Shown here: positions 18,149 to 24,960 of the stretch, one piece after another | Layout of the letters: every line of letters starts with the position of its first letter | How positions within the stretch are numbered: position 1 is the first letter of the stretch | Assembly (NCBI GenBank): GCA_030633365.1 | Contig: DAOVSY010000003.1 | Span: 1 to 27,094, forward strand | From: Spirochaetaceae bacterium | GTDB taxonomy: Bacteria; Spirochaetota; Spirochaetia; B11-G9 | DNA length: 27,094 nt | Reading direction: 5' to 3' | Notes under the pieces: model-generated | Told to the model about the DNA's origin: nothing | Seen by the model: the letters and a program-made list of their open reading frames with translations, nothing else | Database searches by the model: none | Translations under genes and position numbers: made by a program

Positions 18149-19000
18149 TTGACCTTGGTAAAAGTCACTCCAGAAGAATTTGCTTTATTTACAAAATATA
18201 TTAGTGATATTTCCGGTATACATTTAAATCCAGGGAAAGAGTATCTTCTTGAAACCAGACTGGTAAAAATGATGAATAATACCGAAACAGATAACTTTAC
18301 AGACCTTTACAATAAAATACGCTCGGATTTCTCAAAAAAACTGGAACAAGAGCTGCTTAATGCTATGACAACAAATGAAACACTTTTTTTCCGGGACAGT
18401 GCGCCATTTGACCTGCTTCAGCATAAAATTATTCCGGATTTAATTGATAAAAGAGTACCCGGATCAGATATTAATAAATCTCCTCTAACGTTAAAAATTT
18501 GGAGTGCAGCATGTTCTACAGGTCAGGAAGTTTATAGTATAGGAATTGTACTCAAAGAACTTCTTGGCGATACATCCAGACATAATGTATCTATCCTTGG
18601 AACTGATATATCAGATGAAGCTGTAACTAAAGCAAGTTATGGTTACTATAGTCTTGTTGATATTGAAAGAGGTCTTCCTCCTGTTAAATTAAACAAATAT
18701 TTTAACAAAGAGAATGATAAATGGAAAATAGATGATGAAATAAGGTCATTGGCAACTTTTAGAAAGCTTAACTTGATGAACGATTTTAACCATCTTGGTA
18801 AGTTTGATATTATTTTTTGCAGAAATGTTGCAATTTATTTCCCGGAAGAAAAAAAGAAATCATTATTTAACAGAATATCAAAACTTTTAAAACCCGATGG
18901 TGCTCTTATTATTGGCAGTACTGAGAGTATAGCTACAGTGTGCCCCTCTTTTGAGTCAAAACGGTATCTCAGGTCAATTTATTATCAGTTAAAAAAGTAG
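18149..19000 (+). CDS. cheR: Chemotaxis protein methyltransferase CheR
   Basis: The 283-residue CheR uses S-adenosylmethionine to methylate receptor glutamates. The N-terminal helical domain (about 7-80) ends in MTTNETLFFRD (73-83), a family signature. The SAM-binding fold shows WSAACSTGQEVYS (118-130), GTDIS (151-155) and FCRNVAIYF (223-231). The start is TTG at 18149, directly after the cheB stop; AGGA at 18139-18142 gives good spacing, and no ATG is available near the conserved N-terminus. A second TTG at 18155 is less well placed. No tetratricopeptide or CheW fusion is present. Neither MCP in the window has an obvious CheR-tethering tail, so docking is probably direct to the methylation helices. 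Confidence 0.95.
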   Translation: MTLVKVTPEEFALFTKYISDISGIHLNPGKEYLLETRLVKMMNNTETDNFTDLYNKIRSDFSKKLEQELLNAMTTNETLFFRDSAPFDLLQHKIIPDLIDKRVPGSDINKSPLTLKIWSAACSTGQEVYSIGIVLKELLGDTSRHNVSILGTDISDEAVTKASYGYYSLVDIERGLPPVKLNKYFNKENDKWKIDDEIRSLATFRKLNLMNDFNHLGKFDIIFCRNVAIYFPEEKKKSLFNRISKLLKPDGALIIGSTESIATVCPSFESKRYLRSIYYQLKK

Positions 19001-19009
19001 TATTATAAT
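18982..19009 (+). promoter_or_regulatory. Candidate promoter for the NIT-domain MCP gene
   Basis: TTATCA (18982-18987) and a perfect TATAAT (19004-19009) are 16 bases apart, overlapping the end of cheR. Transcription would start near 19016, leaving a leader of about 60 bases with overlapping inverted repeats. The -35 matches at four of six positions. Confidence 0.45.
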
Positions 19010-19032
19010 CTATATTGAAGTAAAAAGCTTTA

Positions 19033-19063
19033 GATATATTTTATATCCAGACATTTGGATATA
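19033..19063 (+). other. Overlapping, mutually exclusive inverted repeats before the MCP ribosome site
   Basis: TATATCCA (19042-19049) and TGGATATA (19056-19063) form a perfect eight-base stem with a six-base loop. It ends just before the AAGGGAG ribosome site (19066-19072). The left arm's TATATC (19042-19047) can instead pair with GATATA at 19033-19038, three bases upstream. Both stems cannot form at once. It may be an operator palindrome or a small translational switch; the stems are AT-rich and weak. Confidence 0.4.
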
Positions 19064-19078
19064 AGAAGGGAGTAGATA

Positions 19079-21133
19079 ATGGTAAGGTTTACAATAAAGG
19101 CAAAGATAATATTATTAGCAATAATTCCATTTATTGCAGTTCTTTATTTTGCATTAAACGGTATAAATGAAAAAGTAACATTACTTAAAGATGTCAATGA
19201 TTCTGAAGTGCTGACTACGTTAGCAGTAAAAATGAGTTCATTTATTCATGAAACACAAAAAGAACGTGGAATGACGGCAGGATATATTGGCAGTAATGGG
19301 GCTTCTTTTGCTGGTCCTGATGGTCTGCCTGCTCAAAGGAAACTTACAGATTCTAAAATCAAAGATCTTCTAAGTTATATCAATAATACAGATATAGATA
19401 AATTCAGTGTAGAGTTTCAACAAAGACTGGTAGCTGGCAGGAAGCATATGGACGAATATGACAGCATACGAAAACAAATTACTAATCTTTCTATTACATC
19501 TTCTGAAGCAATTGGATTCTATTCTAATCAAAATTCCCTGTTACTTGAAGTAATAAGATATATTGCTGTAAATGTACCTACTGTTGAAATACGAACACAG
19601 CTTAATGCATACAATAATTTCCTTCGTGGGAAAGAACGGGCAGGTATTGAACGTGCAGTATTAAGTAATGCTTTTGCAATGGATAGAATGGATTTTGATA
19701 CTTTTAAAATTTTTAATAATTTAGTAGTAAATCAGGATGTTTATTTTGAAGTATTTATGGCAGACGCCAATGATGAACAAAAAACCTATTTTTCCAATAC
19801 ATTATCCGGCCCTGCTGTAAATGAAGTTCAAAGACTGCGTGATATTGCTTTTGAAAGAGTCGGCCAGGCAGGCCTTGGTTCTATTGACCCTGCATACTGG
19901 TTCAGTCAGATGACTACCAAAATAAATTTAATGCTGGATATAGAATTAAAACTGGCTGCAGACTTTGATACAGCAGTTACAGAACACAGGTCTTCCGCAT
20001 TGATCGGTATGATATTATTTATTCTTTTTGTAATAGTGTTAGTAGTAGTTTTGGTTGTTTTAAGTATCTATGTAATTATTAAAGTAACAAGACCAATTGG
20101 AAACTTAAAACAAGTTGTAGGTGAAGTTTCCAGGGGAGATTTAACTGCGAATTTTACCAGTTCAGCTACCGGGAAACCTGTTGTTGCCAACGATGAATTG
20201 GGAGATCTTACTCTTTCATTTATAGATATGACAAAAAATTTGAAAGAAGTAATTTCTTCAATTGTGAAAGGCTCCAATGAACTTACTGTATCAAGTTCCG
20301 AGCTTTTAGAAGTTTCTGCAGGTCTTGCATCAGAAGCTGCTGCTTCTACTGAAAAGGCTGGTACAGTTGCAGCAGCAGCAGAGGAATTGAATGCAAATTC
20401 ATCATCAGTTTCTGATGGAATGAATCAGTCTTCAGAAAACTTAAATGGGGTTGCTTCTGCATCAGAAGAGATGTCTGCAACAATATCACAAATCGTTCAT
20501 AATACAGAAAAAGCAATGCAAATTACCTCTGAGGCTGTAAAACAATCTAAGGATGTAAGTATTTTAATGAAAGACCTTGGAGAGTCTGCTAATGATATTG
20601 GAAAGGTTACAGAAACAATAACTAGTATTTCTGACCAGACCAATCTTCTTGCACTTAATGCAACTATTGAAGCTGCCAGAGCTGGCTCTGCAGGAAAGGG
20701 TTTTGCAGTAGTAGCAAGTGAAATTAAAGATCTTGCAAAACAAACTGCAGAAGCAACTGAGGATATTCGAACAAAAATTGATAGAATACAGAACTCAACA
20801 AAAAATTCTATTACTGATATAAATAAAATTACAGAAATTGTTCAGCAGGTAAATGATTATGTTACTACTATAGTTGCGGCAGTAGAAGAACAAGCTATAA
20901 CTACAAAAGATATAACAGATAATATTGGACATGCTTCTTTGGCTGTCCAGGATGCTACTGAACGTTCGGGACAAAATTCTACTGTATCCCAGGAAATAGC
21001 CAGAGAAATTGCAGAAGTTTCAAGTTCTGCCAGTATGATCTCTGATGCCAGTTTCCAGGTTTCCGGAAGTGCAGAAGCTCTTTCAAAACTTTCTGAACAT
21101 CTTACAGAGATTGTAAGTAAGTTTAAAATATAG
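19079..21133 (+). CDS. Methyl-accepting chemotaxis protein with NIT-type sensor domain
   Basis: This is a 684-residue transducer. After a membrane segment at about 8-27, the extracytoplasmic region (about 30-303) shows the hallmarks of the NIT (nitrate/nitrite sensing) fold: [14 protein letters not shown] (57-70) and the second conserved block [20 protein letters not shown] (181-200). A second membrane segment (about 307-334), HAMP (about 336-390) and an MA signalling domain follow. The MA tip is nearly the same as in the MCP inside the che operon, so it should join the same array. No CheR-binding tail is present. It follows cheR by 78 bases with its own candidate promoter. NIT domains are known to bind nitrate or nitrite in some proteins; the ligand here is not proven. 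Confidence 0.93.
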   Translation: MVRFTIKAKIILLAIIPFIAVLYFALNGINEKVTLLKDVNDSEVLTTLAVKMSSFIHETQKERGMTAGYIGSNGASFAGPDGLPAQRKLTDSKIKDLLSYINNTDIDKFSVEFQQRLVAGRKHMDEYDSIRKQITNLSITSSEAIGFYSNQNSLLLEVIRYIAVNVPTVEIRTQLNAYNNFLRGKERAGIERAVLSNAFAMDRMDFDTFKIFNNLVVNQDVYFEVFMADANDEQKTYFSNTLSGPAVNEVQRLRDIAFERVGQAGLGSIDPAYWFSQMTTKINLMLDIELKLAADFDTAVTEHRSSALIGMILFILFVIVLVVVLVVLSIYVIIKVTRPIGNLKQVVGEVSRGDLTANFTSSATGKPVVANDELGDLTLSFIDMTKNLKEVISSIVKGSNELTVSSSELLEVSAGLASEAAASTEKAGTVAAAAEELNANSSSVSDGMNQSSENLNGVASASEEMSATISQIVHNTEKAMQITSEAVKQSKDVSILMKDLGESANDIGKVTETITSISDQTNLLALNATIEAARAGSAGKGFAVVASEIKDLAKQTAEATEDIRTKIDRIQNSTKNSITDINKITEIVQQVNDYVTTIVAAVEEQAITTKDITDNIGHASLAVQDATERSGQNSTVSQEIAREIAEVSSSASMISDASFQVSGSAEALSKLSEHLTEIVSKFKI

Positions 21134-21145
21134 GAAGAAGGCTGA

Positions 21146-21174
21146 AGGCTATTAGACTATTAGACTAATAGCCT
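21146..21174 (+). other. Perfect 10-bp inverted repeat after the MCP gene
   Basis: AGGCTATTAG (21146-21155) and CTAATAGCCT (21165-21174) form a perfect ten-base stem with loop ACTATTAGA. CTATTAG occurs three times in this stretch (21149, 21157, 21173). It lies 13 bases after the stop and could end transcription or protect the 3' end. No T tract follows, so it is not a standard intrinsic terminator. Confidence 0.5.
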
Positions 21175-21190
21175 ATTAGCATTCTGATGA

Positions 21191-21219
21191 TTGTATTTTC
21201 TTGTCCACTAATTTAGAAT
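21191..21219 (+). promoter_or_regulatory. Candidate promoter close to the Gx-family gene start
   Basis: TTGTAT (21191-21196) and TAGAAT (21214-21219) are 17 bases apart. The predicted start is at about 21226, the first base of the GTG start codon of the next gene, which has no visible ribosome site. This resembles the arrangement before 8017. The -35 matches at only three of six positions. Confidence 0.3.
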
Positions 21220-21225
21220 AACTAT

Positions 21226-21744
21226 GTGAAATACAGATATTCTCTCGACACCATCGCTTTATTTGCTGCCTTTTGTATTTTCCTCTCTACTGTAGAATAT
21301 TTAATACCGAAGCCCTTTCCTTTTTTTAGGCTGGGGCTGGCAAATTTACCAATACTTATATCATTAATTGTTTTTAAACCAAAAGATATTGTATTGCTTA
21401 TTCTTTTAAAAATATTTGGTCAGGGTTTAATTACTGGTACTCTTTTTTCATATATATTTTTATTTTCTGCTGCTGGTTCAATTGCAAGTGGAACAGTAAT
21501 GATTATATTGGTTTTTATGCTAAAATCAACTATTAGCCTTATTGGGATCAGTATTGCAGGAGCTCTTGCCAGTAATTTAGTCCAAATATTATTTGCAAAA
21601 TTATTTATTTTTGGAGAATCAGTTAAATATATATCACCACCTTTATTAATTATGGGATTTATATCCGCTTTTATTATGGGTTATTTGGCAGAAAAGTTTA
21701 TAAAAAGATCAAAATGGCTTGAGAGTAGGGCTGTACATGATTAA
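21226..21744 (+). CDS. Gx transporter / heptaprenyl diphosphate synthase component I-like membrane protein
   Basis: The 172-residue integral membrane protein has about five hydrophobic segments. It carries the family features of the Hpre_diP_synt_I (Gx transporter) group: an early EYLIPKPFPFFRLGLANLPI stretch (20 residues from about position 23), then IFGQGLITGTLFS and LASNLVQ. Proteins of this family are annotated either as a heptaprenyl diphosphate synthase subunit or as an ECF-like substrate-binding membrane protein; no enzymatic aspartate-rich motif is visible, so a transport role seems likelier. Start is GTG at 21226; the ATG at 21224 is in another frame and is followed directly by TGA. 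It overlaps the next membrane protein gene by eight bases, suggesting a functional pair. Confidence 0.8.
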   Translation: MKYRYSLDTIALFAAFCIFLSTVEYLIPKPFPFFRLGLANLPILISLIVFKPKDIVLLILLKIFGQGLITGTLFSYIFLFSAAGSIASGTVMIILVFMLKSTISLIGISIAGALASNLVQILFAKLFIFGESVKYISPPLLIMGFISAFIMGYLAEKFIKRSKWLESRAVHD

Positions 21745-22372
21745 TAATAAAACTGTTTTTTTAAGCCCGGAACAAAAACTATTTTTAGGACTTGCATTTG
21801 TTCCTGCATATCTACTTCAGCAGTCTGTTTTTATTAGAACTTTTCAGTTCATACTACTTCTATCTATATTTATCTATAAGGGTGGGAAATTCAGGATAAT
21901 GCCAAATATGATACTGATATTTGGTATTATATTTGCATATATTTTAAATCCAGCTGGAAAAGTAATAGTAATGGCAGGTAAGTTCCCAGTTACTGAAGGA
22001 GCCCTGATGTCTGGTCTTTCCCGGGCATTGATGCTTATTGGGTTAATTTATTTATCCAGGTTATCAGTTTCTTCAAAATTAAATTTTAAAGGTAAAACAG
22101 GTAATTTAATTGGTAGAGTCTTTTACTATTTCGAAGCAATTACAGAAAATCAGGCTGATTTTTCGTTTAAAAATTTTTATAAATCAGGAACTGCTAAAAG
22201 ATTTATTAACTATATAGACAATTTGCTGATATCTCTTGAGACATATGAACATAAAAATGAAATTAAAAATAAAAATGGAAATATTATTTCATCAATAATT
22301 GTTTTTCTCCTTATATTTACGTTTGTTTTAGTAAGTTACATTCTGTTACTACCCTTATTTAATATAAAATAA
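21737..22372 (+). CDS. Small integral membrane protein of unknown function, paired with the Gx-family gene
   Basis: I do not recognise this 211-residue protein with confidence. Hydrophobic segments lie at about 16-45, 55-78, 90-108 and 183-206, with a charged region (about 115-180) between the last two. A PVTEGALMSGLSRALMLIGL stretch (from about residue 84) is reminiscent of energy-coupling-factor T components, but the ARG-type coupling motifs are not evident. Start chosen is ATG at 21737 with GTAGGG six bases upstream; a TTG at 21719 in frame is less likely. It overlaps the preceding gene by eight bases, so the two are co-translated, and its stop codon lies inside a terminator stem. A membrane transport or prenyl-lipid role is inferred only from the partner gene. 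Confidence 0.75.
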   Translation: MINNKTVFLSPEQKLFLGLAFVPAYLLQQSVFIRTFQFILLLSIFIYKGGKFRIMPNMILIFGIIFAYILNPAGKVIVMAGKFPVTEGALMSGLSRALMLIGLIYLSRLSVSSKLNFKGKTGNLIGRVFYYFEAITENQADFSFKNFYKSGTAKRFINYIDNLLISLETYEHKNEIKNKNGNIISSIIVFLLIFTFVLVSYILLLPLFNIK

Positions 22373-22383
22373 GGGTAATTTTT
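22350..22383 (+). terminator. Intrinsic terminator after the membrane-protein pair
   Basis: An 11-base perfect stem (22350-22360 with 22367-22377; core ACCCTTATTT / AAATAAGGGT) with a six-base loop is followed by five T residues (22379-22383). The right arm contains the TAA stop codon (22370-22372) of the preceding gene. It isolates this pair from the ilvB operon. Confidence 0.88.
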
Positions 22384-22460
22384 GAAATATAAAAGTAATA
22401 ATAATGATTTATAAACTAAAACATAAGCTTTTAATCATTTTAAATATAAAATTAACAATA

Positions 22461-22546
22461 CAATAGATTCCTGAGTGTTTTTTCACCCTCTTCGGTTGCT
22501 GAGTAGGGAGGAACGAGCGTATCGAAGTAACCGAAGTAACCTATTG
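22461..22546. repeat. REP-like palindromic element upstream of ilvB
   Basis: The core has inverted arms CTTCGGTT (22490-22497) and AACCGAAG (22529-22536). The inner sequence GCTGAGTAG ... GCGTATCGAAG is the pattern of widespread REP-type intergenic repeats of the GGTTGCTGAGTAG...GCGTATCGAA kind. An outer pair, CAATAG (22461-22466) and CTATTG (22541-22546), encloses it. Its G+C content is clearly higher than the AT-rich surroundings, consistent with insertion. No second copy lies in this window. Confidence 0.6.
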
Positions 22547-22571
22547 ACACTGCATTTCTGATAGATATAAT
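22544..22571 (+). promoter_or_regulatory. Near-consensus sigma-70 promoter of ilvB-ilvN-cimA
   Basis: A perfect TTGACA (22544-22549) and a perfect TATAAT (22566-22571) are separated by 16 bases. Transcription should begin near 22578, leaving a leader of about 22 bases with a G-rich ribosome site (AGGGGGG) before the ATG at 22600. There is no room for a leader-peptide attenuator or T-box between promoter and start. The -35 overlaps the right edge of the palindromic element. Confidence 0.85.
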
Positions 22572-22599
22572 TCTAGTTTCAAGTTTTTAGGGGGGATTT

Positions 22600-24267
22600 A
22601 TGAATGGAGCCCGTATTATTGTAGAGAGCCTTAAAAAAGAGGGGGTTGATACAGTTTTTTGCTATACAGGTGGAGCTGTTATTTCAATTTTTGATGAACT
22701 CTATAAGCATGGAGAGGGTCTTAACCTTATTCAACCAAGACATGAGCAGGGTGGTACCCATGCAGCTGATGGATATGCCCGGTCTACAGGTAAAACAGGT
22801 GTAGTAATTGTTACTTCTGGCCCAGGAGCTACAAATACTATTACTGGAATTGCAACTGCCTACATGGATTCAAGCCCACTGGTTGTTATTACTGGTCAGG
22901 TTGCATCAACTTTAATTGGAACAGATGCTTTTCAGGAGTCAGATGTAACAGGTATTACCTTACCTATTACTAAAGCCAATTTCCTTGTCAAAAAAATTGA
23001 GGACCTGGCAATAACAATAAAGAAGTCTTTTTATATAGCAAATACAGGTCGTCCAGGCCCTGTTGTAATTGATATTCCAGGTGATATTCAAAGACAGGAA
23101 TTTAAATTTAATTATCCCGATACAGTAGATCTTCAAAGTTATAAACCTAAAGAATCGGGGCATCCAAAACAAATAAAAAGTACTATTAAACTTTTATCAG
23201 AATCTAAAAAACCTTTGGTACTTTCAGGGGGGGGGGTAAATCTCGCCAATGCTATGCCCGAAATGAATGAGTTCCTAAATAAAACAGGTATTCCTGTTGT
23301 TCATACACTTATGGGTAATGGTATAAATCCTGAGGATGATAATCAGTTTTTTGGTTTTATAGGTATGCACGGTACTTTGTATGGTAATTATGCAATTCAA
23401 AATGCTGATTTAATTATGGCAGTAGGTGTCAGATTTTCTGATAGAATAATAGGGGACCCAAATACATATGGGAAAAATGCTAAAATTATTCATATAGACA
23501 TCGATCCAGCAGAAATTGGTAAAAATATACAAGTTGAACTTCCCATTGTTGGTTCTGCAAAATCTGTTTTAAAAGAATTAAACAGTAAAAGTATTAAGAT
23601 GGATATTTCTAAATGGAAAAATGAACTTGTTAAATATAAAAAAAAATATCCTTTAAAATATGAAAAAAATGATAAAATTAAACCTCAGGCTATTATTGAA
23701 ATAGCACAAAAATATTTCCCTGAAGACACTGTTGTTGTTACTGATGTCGGTCAGAATCAGATATGGGTTGCACAGTATTATAGAATAAGAAAGCCAAGAA
23801 GCTTTTTAACTTCCGGAGGTCTTGGAACCATGGGCTATGGTCTTCCTTCTGCATTAGGTGCTGCAGTAGGAAATCCTGATAAACAGGTCCTTATGTTTGC
23901 AGGTGACGGTGGATTCCAAATGAATATGCAGGAACTTGGTATTATTAGAAAGTATGGATTAAAAGTAAAAATGATTATTCTGGATAATAACTATCTTGGT
24001 ATGGTCCGGCAGTGGCAGGAGCTTCTCTTTGAAAAGCGTTATTCAGGTACAGATATGGAATTTAATCCGGATTTTGTTAAGCTTGCAGATGTATTTAAGG
24101 TTAAAGCTGTTTTTTTGAAAGATCCCAAAGAAGCAGATGCTGTTATAAAAGAACTTGCAGAGGCTAATGAAAGTATGCTTGTGCATATAGCTGTGGATCC
24201 TGATGAGAATGTTTTGCCAATGGTTCCGGCAGGTAAAGCCCTTGATGAAGTATTAACAAAGTTATAA
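22600..24267 (+). CDS. ilvB: Acetolactate synthase, catalytic (large) subunit
   Basis: The 555-residue thiamine diphosphate enzyme condenses pyruvate with pyruvate or 2-oxobutyrate, the first common step of valine, leucine and isoleucine synthesis. It shows the N-terminal TPP domain with catalytic glutamate E49 in PRHEQGG, the SGPGATN block, a central FAD-binding domain starting near the GGG of residues 210-212, and the C-terminal TPP/metal motif GDGG at about 435-438 continuing to LDNN. Adjacent ilvN identifies it as the biosynthetic rather than the fermentative form. Length is normal. It has a strong promoter and ribosome site. The oddity is a run of ten G residues within codons 210-213, which puts the reading frame at risk of slippage. 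Confidence 0.96.
   Translation: MNGARIIVESLKKEGVDTVFCYTGGAVISIFDELYKHGEGLNLIQPRHEQGGTHAADGYARSTGKTGVVIVTSGPGATNTITGIATAYMDSSPLVVITGQVASTLIGTDAFQESDVTGITLPITKANFLVKKIEDLAITIKKSFYIANTGRPGPVVIDIPGDIQRQEFKFNYPDTVDLQSYKPKESGHPKQIKSTIKLLSESKKPLVLSGGGVNLANAMPEMNEFLNKTGIPVVHTLMGNGINPEDDNQFFGFIGMHGTLYGNYAIQNADLIMAVGVRFSDRIIGDPNTYGKNAKIIHIDIDPAEIGKNIQVELPIVGSAKSVLKELNSKSIKMDISKWKNELVKYKKKYPLKYEKNDKIKPQAIIEIAQKYFPEDTVVVTDVGQNQIWVAQYYRIRKPRSFLTSGGLGTMGYGLPSALGAAVGNPDKQVLMFAGDGGFQMNMQELGIIRKYGLKVKMIILDNNYLGMVRQWQELLFEKRYSGTDMEFNPDFVKLADVFKVKAVFLKDPKEADAVIKELAEANESMLVHIAVDPDENVLPMVPAGKALDEVLTKL
23227..23236 (+). repeat. Ten-G homopolymer inside ilvB
   Basis: Codons 210-213 are GGG GGG GGG GTA, giving an uninterrupted G10 in an AT-rich gene. 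The glycines belong to a conserved GGG turn of the family, but all three use GGG when nearby glycines mostly use GGT or GGA. A change of one base would truncate the enzyme. Confidence 0.95.
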
Positions 24268-24278
24268 GGGAATGAAAA

Positions 24279-24410
24279 ATGAATATAATAACTCAAATAG
24301 ATCGAAGTAGATTATTTTTTTCATTCAGCGGCAGAGACTTTTCTGAGGTTGGTGGTAAGCAAGCTCCTTGCTTGTTAAGGTACCAAAGAAAAGTGCTCGA
24401 AAGCGATTAA
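24279..24410 (+). CDS. Possible 43-residue ORF between ilvB and ilvN
   Basis: ATG at 24279 follows AAGGG (24266-24270) with eight bases between and runs 43 codons to TAA at 24408-24410, ending 19 bases before ilvN. The predicted product has no recognised domain and no membrane segment or signal peptide. It overlaps the inverted-repeat element at 24337-24394, so its sequence may reflect RNA folding rather than protein. An even shorter ORF starts at 24272. Treat as unproven. Confidence 0.25.
   Translation: MNIITQIDRSRLFFSFSGRDFSEVGGKQAPCLLRYQRKVLESD
24337..24394 (+). other. Nested inverted repeats in the ilvB-ilvN spacer
   Basis: Outer arms ACTTTTCT (24337-24344) and AGAAAAGT (24387-24394) pair perfectly. 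They enclose an inner hairpin AAGCAAG (24357-24363) / CTTGCTT (24367-24373) with loop CTC. The 162-base spacer is much longer than others in this operon. The structure could be a processing site, a translational control for ilvN or an inserted repeat. No T tract follows, so termination is unlikely. Confidence 0.45.
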
Positions 24411-24429
24411 AAGAAGGGAGAGTTAGTCT

Positions 24430-24936
24430 ATGGCTGATGAAGTATATACAGATCACATAGTTTCGGTGCTTGTTCATAATAATCCTGGTGTTCTTTCCAA
24501 AGTTACAAGCCTTGTAACCAGGAGAGGGTTCAATATAGATGGTATTTCTGCAGGACCTACCAGACAGAATGATATGTTTCGTCTTACAATTGTTGTAAAA
24601 GGTGATGATAAAAGTATTGAGCAGATCCAAAAACAACTTTATAAAATAATTGATGTTGTAAAAGTTGTTCCTATTATAAAGAGTCGTATGGTGGGAAGGG
24701 AAATCTGCCTTATTAAAATTAAGGCTTCTGGAAGTGAAAAACATGAAGTTCTTCAAATAATAAATGTATTTAAAGCCAATGTTGTAGATGTGGGATCAAA
24801 TGGTTTGATTGTTGAAATTACTGGTGATTCTGATAAAATCGATTCCTTTCTTGCACTTCTGGAACCTCATCAAATTATTGATGTAGCCCGGACAGGAATA
24901 GTGGCAATGAATAGATGGGATAGACCATATAATTAA
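24430..24936 (+). CDS. ilvN: Acetolactate synthase, regulatory (small) subunit
   Basis: The 168-residue subunit activates the catalytic subunit and confers feedback inhibition, usually by valine. An ACT domain occupies about 9-83, with the HNNPGVLSKVTSLVTRRGFN signature (from residue 16) at the effector-binding loop. The C-terminal small-subunit domain (about 85-165) ends in the family motif VARTGIVAMNR. Length matches the family. The ribosome site GAAGGGAGAG lies about nine bases before the ATG. It follows ilvB by 162 bases and precedes cimA by 24, in one operon. Confidence 0.95.
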   Translation: MADEVYTDHIVSVLVHNNPGVLSKVTSLVTRRGFNIDGISAGPTRQNDMFRLTIVVKGDDKSIEQIQKQLYKIIDVVKVVPIIKSRMVGREICLIKIKASGSEKHEVLQIINVFKANVVDVGSNGLIVEITGDSDKIDSFLALLEPHQIIDVARTGIVAMNRWDRPYN

Positions 24937-24960
24937 AAAATCAAATAAGAGGTAGATAGG

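Noticed and set aside
22572..22599. T-box, leader-peptide attenuator or riboswitch controlling ilvB
   Set aside because: The predicted transcript leader is only about 22 bases, too short for any of these.
24325..24756. 143-codon minus-strand ORF across the ilvB-ilvN spacer and ilvN
   Set aside because: It overlaps ilvN, which has complete family motifs; the minus-strand product shows no domain.
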